From Desulfobacteraceae bacterium (GTDB lineage Bacteria; Desulfobacterota; Desulfobacteria; Desulfobacterales; Desulfosalsimonadaceae), in the NCBI GenBank assembly GCA_011389935.1, contig JAABTJ010000009.1:41549-105548 (forward strand): a stretch of DNA of 64,000 nt, written 5' to 3'. The notes under the pieces were generated by a model. That model was given only the letters and a program-made list of their open reading frames with translations, had not been told where the DNA came from and searched no databases. Of this stretch, positions 43,240 to 51,739 are shown one piece after another. Numbering within the stretch: the first letter of the stretch is position 1; each line of letters begins with the position of its first letter. Position numbers and translations under genes: made by a program.

Positions 43240-43940
43240 TGAACATCGGCGGCTTTGAGAAATACAGCTTCATCGATTTTCCGGGCTGCATCAGCAGCGT
43301 GGTGTTTACCCGGGGGTGCAACTTCTGCTGCCCCTATTGCCATAATCCCGAATTGGTAAAGCCGGGCGGCGACGCGCCGGCTGCCGCCGTATCCGAAGAA
43401 GATGTCCTGACTTTTCTTGAAAAGCGGCGGAAATATATCGACGGTGTCGTCATCACCGGCGGAGAGCCTTTCCTTCAACCGGATCTGACGGAATTTTGCC
43501 AAAAGCTCAAAATGCTGGGCTTTTCGATAAAAATCGATACCAACGGATCCATGCCCGGGATGCTTTTTGATCTGATCCGCGACGGACTTGCGGACTATAT
43601 CGCCATGGATGTCAAGACCGACCCGGACCGGTATGTTCCGCTGATTGCCAGGGAAGTAGACCCGGAGCGGATTTGCCGATCCATTGAAATCATCATCGGC
43701 GCCGGCCTTCCCCACGAGTTCAGGACCACCTGCGTCCGTCCCATCGTCGACGAGCCTGCAATTCGCGTCATCGCCGACCTGCTCCGCGGCGCCTCTCTTC
43801 ATGCCCTGCAGAAGCCCCGAAATGAAAAGGTGCTGGCCCCCGCTTTTTTTGAACAAAACCAATGGCAGTTTTCAGATGCCGAGCTGGACGCCTTTCAATC
43901 GATTCTTTCCCAACGCGTACAACGGTGCATTATCCGGTAG
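43239..43940 (+). CDS. nrdG: Anaerobic ribonucleotide reductase activating protein
   Basis: Radical SAM activase that creates the glycyl radical on NrdD. Cysteine motif CNFCCPYC (CX3CX2C) near residue 28, then ITGGEPFLQPDL. 233 residues, longer than the 154-residue E. coli form and closer to the pyruvate-formate-lyase-activase-like NrdG2 type. Start ATG 43239 overlaps the nrdD stop (TGATG), so the two are translationally coupled. Confidence 0.94.
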   Translation: MNIGGFEKYSFIDFPGCISSVVFTRGCNFCCPYCHNPELVKPGGDAPAAAVSEEDVLTFLEKRRKYIDGVVITGGEPFLQPDLTEFCQKLKMLGFSIKIDTNGSMPGMLFDLIRDGLADYIAMDVKTDPDRYVPLIAREVDPERICRSIEIIIGAGLPHEFRTTCVRPIVDEPAIRVIADLLRGASLHALQKPRNEKVLAPAFFEQNQWQFSDAELDAFQSILSQRVQRCIIR

Positions 43941-43955
43941 CCGCCGGAGTTTTTG

Positions 43956-43984
43956 TTGACAAAGCCGCTTCCCTTCGTTATATA
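43956..43984 (+). promoter_or_regulatory. Consensus sigma-70 promoter
   Basis: TTGACA (43956-43961), 17-bp spacer, TATATA (43979-43984). The next gene on this strand is the acyl-CoA dehydrogenase at 44344, giving a leader of about 350 nt that contains a family A and a family B repeat. Confidence 0.65.
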
Positions 43985-44072
43985 AAACCTTCCGCTTACG
44001 TTAACTTTTGTATGGTTTCATCGGTGGCGGTGAAGTCGTATGCACCCGTAAAAAGTCGTCCGTCTGAACAGC

Positions 44073-44122
44073 ACGGTTTTTCACCACAGCGCACACAGAG
44101 AAGACACAGAGATCCCCGAAAA
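44073..44122 (+). repeat. CACAGAG repeat (family A), copy 5
   Basis: CACCACAGCGCACACAGAG and GACACAGAGATCCCC, a shorter, diverged copy in the leader of the acyl-CoA dehydrogenase gene. Confidence 0.65.
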
Positions 44123-44152
44123 AAAACTTTGTACGCTGCGTGCTTTAAGTAG

Positions 44153-44304
44153 GATGGACTCGTAAAAGTCGTTTTCAGACGGCTTTGTAAAATGTTCAAG
44201 ATCAAGGCGCGTGCAATTTTTGAAGAATCGATCGTACTTCGCCGTACGTGAGATTCTTCAAAAATTGTGCGCAACGCAGATATTGGACTTTTTACGAAGC
44301 CGTC
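44153..44304 (+). repeat. Hairpin repeat family B, forward copy
   Basis: Core 44178-44304 (127 bp): outer arms GACGGCTTTGTAAAATG and CTTTTTACGAAGCCGTC, constant strands TTCAAGATCAAGGC and AACGCAGATATTGG, inner stem TTTTTGAAGAAT / ATTCTTCAAAAA, apex CGTAC-TTCGCC-GTACG. Flank GATGGACTCGTAAAAGTCG precedes it. It lies in the predicted acyl-CoA dehydrogenase leader and ends about 35 nt before the AAAGGAG ribosome site. Confidence 0.85.
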
Positions 44305-44343
44305 AAGTAGGGTGCCCGTTTATTTATTGTAAAGGAGTATGGG

Positions 44344-45585
44344 ATGTTTGATTACTTGTTGAGCGAGGAAGGGAAAAAAATCCGTGACGAGGCAAAAGAC
44401 CTCGTAAAGTGGGTCCCCCGGCAGATGATCATCGATATGGACAATGACAAGATACAGTTCCCGCGGGAGTTTCTGCAGGAGGCCGGCCGCAGGAACCTCA
44501 TGGGGTGCCGCTATCCCGATCAATGGGGCGGGCGCAACCTGGACTGGGTGACCACGTGCGCCGTCATGGAGGAAGTCGGGACCCTGGGCTATATTTTTGC
44601 CTGCACCTTTGGCGTCGGTGCAGAACTCGTATGCGATGCCATTATTTTGCACGGCACGGACGAGCAAAAGGAAAAATACGTGAAACCGCTTTTAAAGGGG
44701 GACCTGTTTGCTGCGGAATGCCTTACCGAACCCCGTGGCGGATCGGATTTTTTCGGCACCACCACCGTTGCCGAGGACAAGGGGGACCATTTCCTCGTAA
44801 ACGGCCAGAAACGATTTATTGTCGGGGCCGAAGGGGCGGATTATTTCCTGGTGTATGCCAAAACCGATCCCGATGCCAAACCGCATGAAGCCCTGACCTG
44901 CCTGATCATCGACCGGGGCCCCGGCGTTGAAACGTCCTATCTTTACGGGCTCATGGGGTGCCGGGGCGGCGGGGCCGGCCGCCTTGTGTTCAAGGACGTG
45001 AAAGTTCCCAAGGAAAACGTCGTCGGCAGGATCAACGGCGCCTATGCGGTTTTCAATACCATGATGATTCCTGAAAGGCTGGGTACCGCTGCCATGACCA
45101 TCGGCAGCGCACGCCCTGCCGTGGATATCGCAACCGGCTATACCACCCGGCGGAAGGCCTTTGGCGCGACCATCAACAACTTTCAGGGCGTCAGTTTCCA
45201 GGTGGCGGAGGCCGTGATGCTGTTAGACGCCTGCCGCGCCATGATTTACGCAACCGCCATGGCCGTGGATACCGGACAGGACCCCCGCCGGATCCGGCGA
45301 ATGGTGTCGGAGTCCAAGAAATTCGTCACCGAGTCGTGCCAAGAGGCCGCAAACAAGGCCATGCAGGTCATGGGGGGCATCGGGTACACGAACATCTTCC
45401 CCATTGAGAGGATCGTCAGGGATCTGCGCCTGGCTTCCATCTGGACCGGCAGCAATGAAATCATGTCCATGATTGTTGCCAATGAATGGTACCGGGAGTA
45501 CTTTACGAGAAAAGAGAGCAGCGCCCGCGACTACGAAAACGACGCTGCTGAAGCCGACGCTCCCGGGGAAAAAATATACGAGTAA
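44344..45585 (+). CDS. Acyl-CoA dehydrogenase
   Basis: FAD enzyme oxidising acyl-CoA to enoyl-CoA, passing electrons to ETF. 413 residues with AAECLTEPRGGSDF and, near the C-terminus, KAMQVMGGIGYTN and IWTGSNEIMSMI. The usual catalytic glutamate of the medium-chain type (IYEGT) is Thr here (IWTGS). A glutamate in MIPERLGTAA sits where isovaleryl-CoA dehydrogenase carries its base, so the enzyme probably uses that position. Chain specificity unknown. ATG 44344 with AAAGGAG upstream. Confidence 0.9.
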   Translation: MFDYLLSEEGKKIRDEAKDLVKWVPRQMIIDMDNDKIQFPREFLQEAGRRNLMGCRYPDQWGGRNLDWVTTCAVMEEVGTLGYIFACTFGVGAELVCDAIILHGTDEQKEKYVKPLLKGDLFAAECLTEPRGGSDFFGTTTVAEDKGDHFLVNGQKRFIVGAEGADYFLVYAKTDPDAKPHEALTCLIIDRGPGVETSYLYGLMGCRGGGAGRLVFKDVKVPKENVVGRINGAYAVFNTMMIPERLGTAAMTIGSARPAVDIATGYTTRRKAFGATINNFQGVSFQVAEAVMLLDACRAMIYATAMAVDTGQDPRRIRRMVSESKKFVTESCQEAANKAMQVMGGIGYTNIFPIERIVRDLRLASIWTGSNEIMSMIVANEWYREYFTRKESSARDYENDAAEADAPGEKIYE

Positions 45586-45604
45586 TTCAAAACGGAGAAA
45601 ACCA

Positions 45605-45805
45605 ATGGGGATCGTGGATGTAATACGAATAATCGCGCTTTTTCTGGCGGCTGTTATTATCGGCAACTGGTTTCTTTCGGAAGTGAAAAAAGCAAAGGCA
45701 GAAAAGGCCGTGTGGTATAAACCCTACATATCGCCGCCGGGCATTATCATTATCGTGGCAGTGATTGGCCTGCCGATCCTCCTCTGGTTCATGGGAATAC
45801 AGTAA
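45605..45805 (+). CDS. Small two-helix membrane protein
   Basis: 66 residues: hydrophobic helix (about 4-22), charged loop EVKKAKAEKAVWYKPYISPPG, second helix (about 45-63). ATG 45605 has GGAG 9 nt upstream and lies 19 bp after the acyl-CoA dehydrogenase stop; a terminator follows. So it is probably co-transcribed with that gene. Function unknown. Confidence 0.65.
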   Translation: MGIVDVIRIIALFLAAVIIGNWFLSEVKKAKAEKAVWYKPYISPPGIIIIVAVIGLPILLWFMGIQ

Positions 45806-45817
45806 ATCGCAGAAAAA

Positions 45818-45858
45818 GCCTTGCAGAAGGCGATGTTTTCCCCTCTGCAAGGCAGTTT
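45818..45858 (+). terminator. Intrinsic terminator of the acyl-CoA dehydrogenase transcript
   Basis: GCCTTGCAGA (45818-45827) and TCTGCAAGGC (45844-45853), a perfect 10-bp stem, then AGTTTT. It follows the small membrane gene by 12 bp. Confidence 0.65.
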
Positions 45859-45884
45859 TGATGCTTTCGTAGCAGTCGGTTTTG

Positions 45885-46011
45885 GACGGCAACGTAAAAA
45901 GTTCAAGATCAAGGCGCGTGCACTTTTTGAAGAATTGATCGTACTTCGCCGTACGTGAGATTCTTCAAAAATTGTGCGCAACGCAGATATTGGGCTTTTT
46001 ACGTTGCCGTC
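45885..46011 (+). repeat. Hairpin repeat family B, best-preserved copy
   Basis: 127 bp. Outer arms GACGGCAACGTAAAAAG (45885-45901) and CTTTTTACGTTGCCGTC (45995-46011) are perfectly complementary over 17 bp. Other copies have CTTCG/CGAAG where this has CAACG/CGTTG, a paired change. Lies between convergent genes, so it could also end transcription in both directions. Confidence 0.85.
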
Positions 46012-46015
46012 CGTT

Positions 46016-46351
46016 TTACTTCTTGTACTTTTTCAATTCCCCTTTATACCAGCAGGCGAAATCAAACATCCCCAAAAATTTTTCATCCTCGTTGATAATT
46101 CCCAGGCAGAGTTCAAATGCCCCCTTTCTGTAGTCGCTTCCATGGGCATCCAGATCGTCTATGGATTGCAGAAATTCCTGGAGAAGCATCCGGGAGGTCC
46201 GCTTGGTGCGATCCATCCGCATGTCCACCGGATCTTTTGGTTCTAAAAAAGGATCCCATTTGTCGTACCCTTTTTTCAATATATGCTTCTGCCGGCGCGG
46301 CGACATGGCGTCAAATATCATTTTTTTCCGCTGGTCGTCATTTTCCGTCAT
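46016..46351 (-). CDS. Conserved-looking hypothetical protein, 111 residues
   Basis: Polar, charged protein starting MTENDDQRKKMIFDAMSPRRQKHIL, with KRTSRMLLQEFLQSIDD in the middle and FACWYKGELKKYKK at the end. No signal, no membrane helix, no known motif. It lies 23 bp downstream of the cysteine-cluster protein on the same strand and is probably co-expressed. A B repeat follows its stop codon. The amino-acid make-up is that of a real soluble protein. Confidence 0.65.
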   Translation of the reverse strand: MTENDDQRKKMIFDAMSPRRQKHILKKGYDKWDPFLEPKDPVDMRMDRTKRTSRMLLQEFLQSIDDLDAHGSDYRKGAFELCLGIINEDEKFLGMFDFACWYKGELKKYKK

Positions 46352-46374
46352 TGCCTTTCCCCTTTTCCTGCCGT

Positions 46375-47040
46375 TTACGAGGCATTGTCGTCTTTGTCTT
46401 CAGGGATGCCCAAATATTCGTTGTCATAATCCGTCAGAATCGCCATGGAGACCGGGACCAGCACTTCTGCAAGCGCGGGGCGCTTGGTGTTCAGTTGCCG
46501 TACCAGTTCGGAGGAGATCGCCAGCAACTGGTCGTGGATGATATCCATGTTGACCGTGGGATACTTGCTTCCTTTTTCAAAACCGGACAGGCCGCAGGTT
46601 CTGCCCGTGCCGCCGATGGCGAGGGGCACCCCGTAAATGCGACAAGCCAGCGGCCGGTGGGGATAAAGATCGCAAAGATCGTTATCGTTGAGCAAAGGGC
46701 ATTGAATTCGCTTTTTCCCCATCTCCTCGACAACAGCGGTCTCATCTTTGCCTTCCTTGGCTGCCTGGTAGGCTTCTTTTTTCAGTTTGTATATCTGCCT
46801 GTCCGCCTTGTTGGCTTTTTCGAGCATTTTTTCCCGCTCTTCGCCGGTAAAGGCCTCGTTGAACTTCTCGTTTATATACAAGGCTTCCACCAGTGTCAGG
46901 TCAAAAAGCGCGTAGCAGCAGTCCGTGCATCCCGGTTTGCACAACACCAGGTCCGGGTGTGCGTCGCGCACCCGTTTGAAGGCCTCTTCCACCTTGGCTG
47001 CCAAAGCTTCGTATTGTTCAAAAAATTGCGTAAAATCCAT
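46375..47040 (-). CDS. YkgJ-family cysteine cluster protein
   Basis: 221 residues of the UPF0153/YkgJ type: CKPGCTDCCYALFDLTLVEA near residue 34, CPLLNDNDLCDLYPHRPLACRIYG near 140, and a further cysteine in RTCGLSGF. These cysteines form a metal site (zinc or Fe-S) of unknown function in this family. ATG 47040 with AAGGAG close upstream. The parS site at 47066 lies just before the gene. Confidence 0.82.
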   Translation of the reverse strand: MDFTQFFEQYEALAAKVEEAFKRVRDAHPDLVLCKPGCTDCCYALFDLTLVEALYINEKFNEAFTGEEREKMLEKANKADRQIYKLKKEAYQAAKEGKDETAVVEEMGKKRIQCPLLNDNDLCDLYPHRPLACRIYGVPLAIGGTGRTCGLSGFEKGSKYPTVNMDIIHDQLLAISSELVRQLNTKRPALAEVLVPVSMAILTDYDNEYLGIPEDKDDNAS

Positions 47041-47065
47041 TACCTTCTCCTTGCGTGAATAGAAA

Positions 47066-47081
47066 TGTTTCACGTGAAACA
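47066..47081. promoter_or_regulatory. parS centromere site (perfect)
   Basis: TGTTTCACGTGAAACA, the 16-bp palindromic ParB-binding consensus, without mismatch, extended by A/T on each side (AA before, TT after). It lies in the 178-bp gap between mnmE and the cysteine-cluster gene. parA and parB are not in the window. The remainder of the gap has no gene. Confidence 0.9.
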
Positions 47082-47218
47082 TTTGCGTTTGTAGTCGGGG
47101 GAGGGAAGATGCCAGGCCGTAACCCCTTGTCCGCATCCTGATTCCCGCCCGCATAGATCTCCGGTCCTTGTACCGACGTGCGCGTGCGGCGTTCCCTCCG
47201 GTTGTTTTATCCGGGCGT

Positions 47219-48631
47219 TTATTTCCCAATGCAGTACCGGCTGAAAATGTCGTCAAGCACATCCGGGGTGGCCGTGCTGCCGGTGATTTCGCCAAGCCGG
47301 TCATGGGCCTGTCGCAAATCAATGGAGACCAGCTCCGGAGAGCCGCCGCCCTGGTCCAGGTTAGCCATGGCCTGTTCCAGGGCATCCTGCGCTTCAAGAA
47401 GCAGCGCCTTGTGACGGAAATTGGGAACCGGCCGCTCAGGTGCGCTTGAAAGATGGCTTTTTGCCGTTTCCACGATGCGGCTTTTGAGCAGTTCCATGCC
47501 CGTGTTGTATTTGGCGGATGTTTCAATAACGGGCGCCGCCCCGCCCATTTTTTCCGGAAGCACAGGCGCAGCGCCGTGTGCCAGATCCATCTTGTTTGCC
47601 ACGATGAAAACGGTTTTGTTCCGGATCTCTTCGAAAAACGTTTGGTCGTCGTGGGAAACCGGTGCAGATGCATCCAAAACGTGCAGCACCATATCGGATT
47701 CCTGGATGCGGCGGCGCGCTTTTTCAATACCGATTTCTTCGACCGGGTCAGGATCGATCCGAAGGCCCGCCGTATCCACCAACGTAATGGGAATCCCTCC
47801 GGACGGGAGGCGGGTCTCGAGATAGTCGCGGGTCGTGCCCGGGTGCTCTGTAACAATAGCGCGATCAGAACCGGCCAGTCGATTCATGATGCTGGATTTT
47901 CCGACATTGGGCGCACCGGCAATGACCACGCGAAACCCCTCCCGGAGGGTTTTGCCTTCTTCATACGCGGCGACAAGCGCTGCAACCGGACCGAGGATAT
48001 CATGGGCGATGTCCGTGGAAAGCACGGTTGCATCGACATCCGATTCAACGGCATCAGGAAAGTCGACCACGGCTTCAATGGTTGCCAGGATGCCGGTGAT
48101 GCGGGAACGGATGGTTTCAATGGCTGCGGAGAGGTCGCCGGCGGCCTGGTCAAAAGCGATATCCACTGCGGCCTCGCAGCGGGCGTTGATAAGGTCGATA
48201 ACGGCTTCCGCCTGGACCAGATCGATTCTTCCGTTTTCAAATGCCCTGCGGGTGAATTCGCCGGGCTGGGCAACGCGGATGCCCTTGTGAAGCAACAGGG
48301 ACAGGATGCTTTCAAGAATCACATCCCCGCCGTGCGCCTGGATTTCAACGACGTCTTCTCGGGTATAGGATTTGGGCGCGGGCATGACGGCCACGATCAC
48401 TTCGTCATACACGCGGCATTGATCGGGATCAGCGATGTGCCCGTAATAAATTTTCCAGGAAGAAAAGAAACACGGGTCATTGACAGGAACCGGTTTTTTA
48501 CGCTTGTCAACGGGGCCGGGGCAGAAAATTTCCGCAACCCGCTGCAGGGCCTCCGGGCCGGAAATTTTTATAATGCCGACCCCGCCGCTTCCGGCGGGGG
48601 TGGCAATAGCGGCTATGGTTGTTGGCGCCAT
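47219..48631 (-). CDS. mnmE: tRNA modification GTPase MnmE
   Basis: With MnmG it makes the cmnm5 modification at U34 of several tRNAs. 470 residues: N-terminal tetrahydrofolate-binding domain, helical domain with HGGDVILESIL, an inserted G domain (GAPNVGKSSIMNRL, DTAGL, ANKMD), and the conserved C-terminal CIGK with its catalytic cysteine. ATG 48631. Last gene of rpmH-rnpA-yidD-yidC-jag-mnmE, the classic origin-proximal order. Confidence 0.96.
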   Translation of the reverse strand: MAPTTIAAIATPAGSGGVGIIKISGPEALQRVAEIFCPGPVDKRKKPVPVNDPCFFSSWKIYYGHIADPDQCRVYDEVIVAVMPAPKSYTREDVVEIQAHGGDVILESILSLLLHKGIRVAQPGEFTRRAFENGRIDLVQAEAVIDLINARCEAAVDIAFDQAAGDLSAAIETIRSRITGILATIEAVVDFPDAVESDVDATVLSTDIAHDILGPVAALVAAYEEGKTLREGFRVVIAGAPNVGKSSIMNRLAGSDRAIVTEHPGTTRDYLETRLPSGGIPITLVDTAGLRIDPDPVEEIGIEKARRRIQESDMVLHVLDASAPVSHDDQTFFEEIRNKTVFIVANKMDLAHGAAPVLPEKMGGAAPVIETSAKYNTGMELLKSRIVETAKSHLSSAPERPVPNFRHKALLLEAQDALEQAMANLDQGGGSPELVSIDLRQAHDRLGEITGSTATPDVLDDIFSRYCIGK

Positions 48632-48662
48632 GGTTATTCACGTCGACAGGATAATCATTCGG

Positions 48663-49820
48663 TTAGACGTTGCCGTTATCAATATCCTGTTCCCCGGTTT
48701 CCGCGTTCTGCCCGCTATCTTCGGGCTTGCGGTGTCTGTTGTCAGGCCGTCGCCGGCCGTTGCCGGGTTTCCGCCCCCTGGTTGCCGGTTTTTTCCCGGG
48801 GGCTTTTTTCTTGGGAAGGATCAGGAGTTTTCTCAGGTCCCCGTTGCCGGTGCTTTGGGTACGAATTTCGGTGTTTTCTTTCAACTCCAGATGGACAATG
48901 CGCCTGTCGTTGACGTTTATGCGGTTGATGACCATGGGTTTGCCGGTTTGCGCCGCTTTTTGGGCGAGCCGGTTGGCCAGTTGCTTCAGCTCCGTTCTTC
49001 GCTTGTCCAGGTATTCATCAACGTCGATTTCCACCGGAATTCCGTGGCCGAACTGCTTGCCGACCGCTTTTTCGGCCAAATACTGTATGGTATCAAGGGT
49101 TTGTCCGCGTTTTCCGATCATGCGTGCCGCATCCCCCCCTTCGATTTTGAACCGGAGGATACCGTCGTTGTCTTCCATGCGAATTTCGGAATCCGGGGAT
49201 ATCAGGCGGACAGCCTGCTCCAGGAATTCGCGCACCCACGCTGCGGCGGCTTCATACTCCCCGGGACCGGGTGATGCTCCCCTTGGCCGGCCTTCCTCTT
49301 CCTCTCCTCCCTCCGGGGATCCTTCTTCCCCCTCTTCATCCGGCATCGTCTCCTGTACCGTTTCACACGCCGGGTCCGGCATGAACGCCTCTGGTTCATT
49401 GTCTGGGGTTTCAGGAGCAGCTTGTTGGGCGGCTGCGTCATCATCAGTGAGAGACGGGCTTTCCCCAAAAGCTTCGTCAACCAGGGCAGAAATATCCCCC
49501 CCTTCCCCGACAGGGGACCCCTCCTGCGGCGACGCCGTTTGCTCCTTCTCAAGGGTCCTGTTTTTTCCCGTGGGCTTCCGTTGTTTCTTTTCAGCCGGTT
49601 TTTGGGTTTTTCTATGCCGAGAGGGTTTTTCTTCTTCACTCGATTCGGGAGGTGTTACCCGGATGAGCGCTTTTTTTGTTCCTACGATACCGAAAATGCC
49701 GCTTGAACCGTACGATATGATGTCATATTTTAACCGGTCCTTTGAAACGTTCAATGCCTTGCATGCTTTTTCAACGGCTTTGTCCACGCTTTTTTCTTCA
49801 AAGTCGATAAACGCACTCAT
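48663..49820 (-). CDS. jag: Jag/KhpB RNA-binding protein
   Basis: 385 residues: N-terminal Jag domain (FIDFEEKSVDKAVEKACKAL, IISYGSSGIFGIVG), a long acidic proline-rich linker (about 65-195), a KH domain (GKRGQTLDTIQYLAEKAV), an R3H domain (DEYLDKRRTELKQLA, MVINRINVNDRRIVHLEL) and a very basic tail rich in Lys, Arg and Gly. Jag/KhpB binds RNA and is tied to cell-wall growth in Firmicutes. The linker and basic tail make it longer than the 200-300-residue norm. ATG 49820 with GGAGG 7 nt before. Confidence 0.93.
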   Translation of the reverse strand: MSAFIDFEEKSVDKAVEKACKALNVSKDRLKYDIISYGSSGIFGIVGTKKALIRVTPPESSEEEKPSRHRKTQKPAEKKQRKPTGKNRTLEKEQTASPQEGSPVGEGGDISALVDEAFGESPSLTDDDAAAQQAAPETPDNEPEAFMPDPACETVQETMPDEEGEEGSPEGGEEEEGRPRGASPGPGEYEAAAAWVREFLEQAVRLISPDSEIRMEDNDGILRFKIEGGDAARMIGKRGQTLDTIQYLAEKAVGKQFGHGIPVEIDVDEYLDKRRTELKQLANRLAQKAAQTGKPMVINRINVNDRRIVHLELKENTEIRTQSTGNGDLRKLLILPKKKAPGKKPATRGRKPGNGRRRPDNRHRKPEDSGQNAETGEQDIDNGNV

Positions 49821-49845
49821 GAAGTGCCTCCAGGTGAAATCAGGG

Positions 49846-51501
49846 TTAGCTTATTTTCCGGTTGACGTTATACTGCTGGGCGATGGAGACCAGGTTGTTC
49901 ACCAGCCAGTAAAGCACGAGGCCTGCAGGAAAGTTGATGAAGATGAACGTAAAGACAATGGGAAGCATCATCATTATGCGGGCCTGCATGGGGTCTCCCG
50001 GCGGCGGCGCCAGTTTCTGCTGTAAAAACATGGTTGCCCCCATAATGAGGGTCAATACGGGGATGCCGACAGGCGGTGCCATAAGCGGAATGGTAACGCC
50101 AAAATCAAACAGCCGGTCGGGTGCGGACAGGTCGTTGATCCACAGCAGGAACGGTGCATGGCGCAGCTCTATCGCTTCGTATAGCATACGGTAAAAAGCG
50201 ATGAATACCGGAATCTGCACAACCATGGGAAGGCAGCCGCTCAATGGATTGATTTTGTACGTTTTGTAGAGGTTCATCACCTCTTCGTTCATTTTTTTCT
50301 TGTCATCCTTGTACTTGTTCCGGATTTCCATCATCAGCGGCTGGATTTTCCGCATTTCCCCCATGGATTTGTAGCTCTTGTTTCCAAGGGGCCAGAAAAC
50401 CGCCTTGATCAGCAGGGTCAGCAGTATGATCGCAACGCCGTAGTTGGCAATCACATTGTCGTGAATTGCATTCATGAGCCACAGGGCGGGTTTTGCGATA
50501 ATGCCGAAAATGCCGAAATCCACGATTTCGTCCAATTCATGGCCGAAATCCCGTAAAAGGGACAGTTTTTTCGGCCCCATGAAAAGGTTGTAGTCATACT
50601 GTGCAATCCCCCCCGGTGCAAGGGGGTCCATGGGCTGCTGAAAAGTGGTTGTAAGGAGGTTTTTGCGCGAATCCAGGTCGAGGATGACGCGGGTATCCAC
50701 GGCGGACGGCGGGATCAGGGCGCTCATGAAATAGTGGTCCGTGAGCCCTGTCCATTGAATGCTCCCGCTGTAGGTGTCCTTCTCCTCGATATCGTCGGGT
50801 TTTACCTGGTTCAGCTTTCCGTCCATGTAAAGGACCGGCCCGGCAAAGGTAAAGCGCCGCGATTCTTCCGGCGTCGGATTGGTCATGCTGATTTGGAGAT
50901 TCCGGTCGACGATGCGATCCGATTCATTGCGGAGCAGCACGGTCAACCCGATGGCATACTGGTCCGGGTAAAACGTATACCGTTTTTCAAGGACCAGCCC
51001 GGAATCGGATCGTTGGAAAAAGGAGAGGGTTTCGGCCCCGTTTTCCACGCTCAGGGCCTGGCCTTCAAAATCCGTTGCAAATACGGCATTGTACAGGGGC
51101 TCATTGCCGCCGGACAGGTCCACAAGGGCCGTGCCGGTGGGATTGCTCTGGGGGATCAGCTCCTTCCGGGGGGCGTCCGGATCGGCATTCTCCCGGTATT
51201 CCTTCAGTTCAAAGCGGCTTATGGTGGCCCCTTTTTCGGAAATGACGGCTTTGTAAAGCCCCGTGTCGACGGTTATGGTGTCAAATGTTTGATCCGGCAC
51301 CGTTTGAAGCGCTTCTTCCGGCATCTGCACCGGTTCCTTCACCCGTTGCCGGTCTGTCGGCTCTTGTGCGGTCTCCGTCTCACCGGATTGGGTGGGGGGC
51401 GCAGGAGGAGGAACCGGTCGCCTGTCCACAAAGAAAAAGTCCCACGCGAGAAAAATAGCGAGCGAAAGTAGTATTGCAACGATCAACCGAACGTGTTCCA
51501 T
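49846..51501 (-). CDS. yidC: Membrane protein insertase YidC
   Basis: 551 residues, Gram-negative type: N-terminal anchor LIVAILLSLAIFLAWDFFFVD, a large periplasmic beta domain (about 60-330), then five core helices including NYGVAIILLTLLIKAVFWPLG with the conserved arginine-equivalent region and GCLPMVVQIPVFIAFYRML. Inserts small or Sec-delivered proteins into the inner membrane. ATG 51501, AGGAG upstream. A 238-bp gap to yidD contains no gene. Confidence 0.96.
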   Translation of the reverse strand: MEHVRLIVAILLSLAIFLAWDFFFVDRRPVPPPAPPTQSGETETAQEPTDRQRVKEPVQMPEEALQTVPDQTFDTITVDTGLYKAVISEKGATISRFELKEYRENADPDAPRKELIPQSNPTGTALVDLSGGNEPLYNAVFATDFEGQALSVENGAETLSFFQRSDSGLVLEKRYTFYPDQYAIGLTVLLRNESDRIVDRNLQISMTNPTPEESRRFTFAGPVLYMDGKLNQVKPDDIEEKDTYSGSIQWTGLTDHYFMSALIPPSAVDTRVILDLDSRKNLLTTTFQQPMDPLAPGGIAQYDYNLFMGPKKLSLLRDFGHELDEIVDFGIFGIIAKPALWLMNAIHDNVIANYGVAIILLTLLIKAVFWPLGNKSYKSMGEMRKIQPLMMEIRNKYKDDKKKMNEEVMNLYKTYKINPLSGCLPMVVQIPVFIAFYRMLYEAIELRHAPFLLWINDLSAPDRLFDFGVTIPLMAPPVGIPVLTLIMGATMFLQQKLAPPPGDPMQARIMMMLPIVFTFIFINFPAGLVLYWLVNNLVSIAQQYNVNRKIS

Positions 51502-51739
51502 TAATAGCTCCTGGATGGTTATAACAATAATGAAGTCATCACGGCAAATGCAGGCGGCAAAAGGATCCCTCCTCGATGATGGCGTCAGGAAACCAGCACC
51601 GGAAAGGTCTGCGTTGCGTCAAGGAAGCAGGATCGTGAAGGTTTATTGAAATGGATGAAATCTGCTTGTTTTGCGGGACGTTGCACGTGACGGGTTGGAA
51701 CGCGGTTTGCAGCGGTCCCGGAACGCTTCGGCCGGGTCG

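Noticed and set aside
45885..46011. B repeat as only a Rho-independent terminator
   Set aside because: The long inner stem, constant strands and leader positions of other copies are not explained by a terminator, though termination may be a secondary effect.
47453..48913. A 486-residue plus-strand frame opposite mnmE and jag
   Set aside because: Antisense shadow of two well-identified genes.
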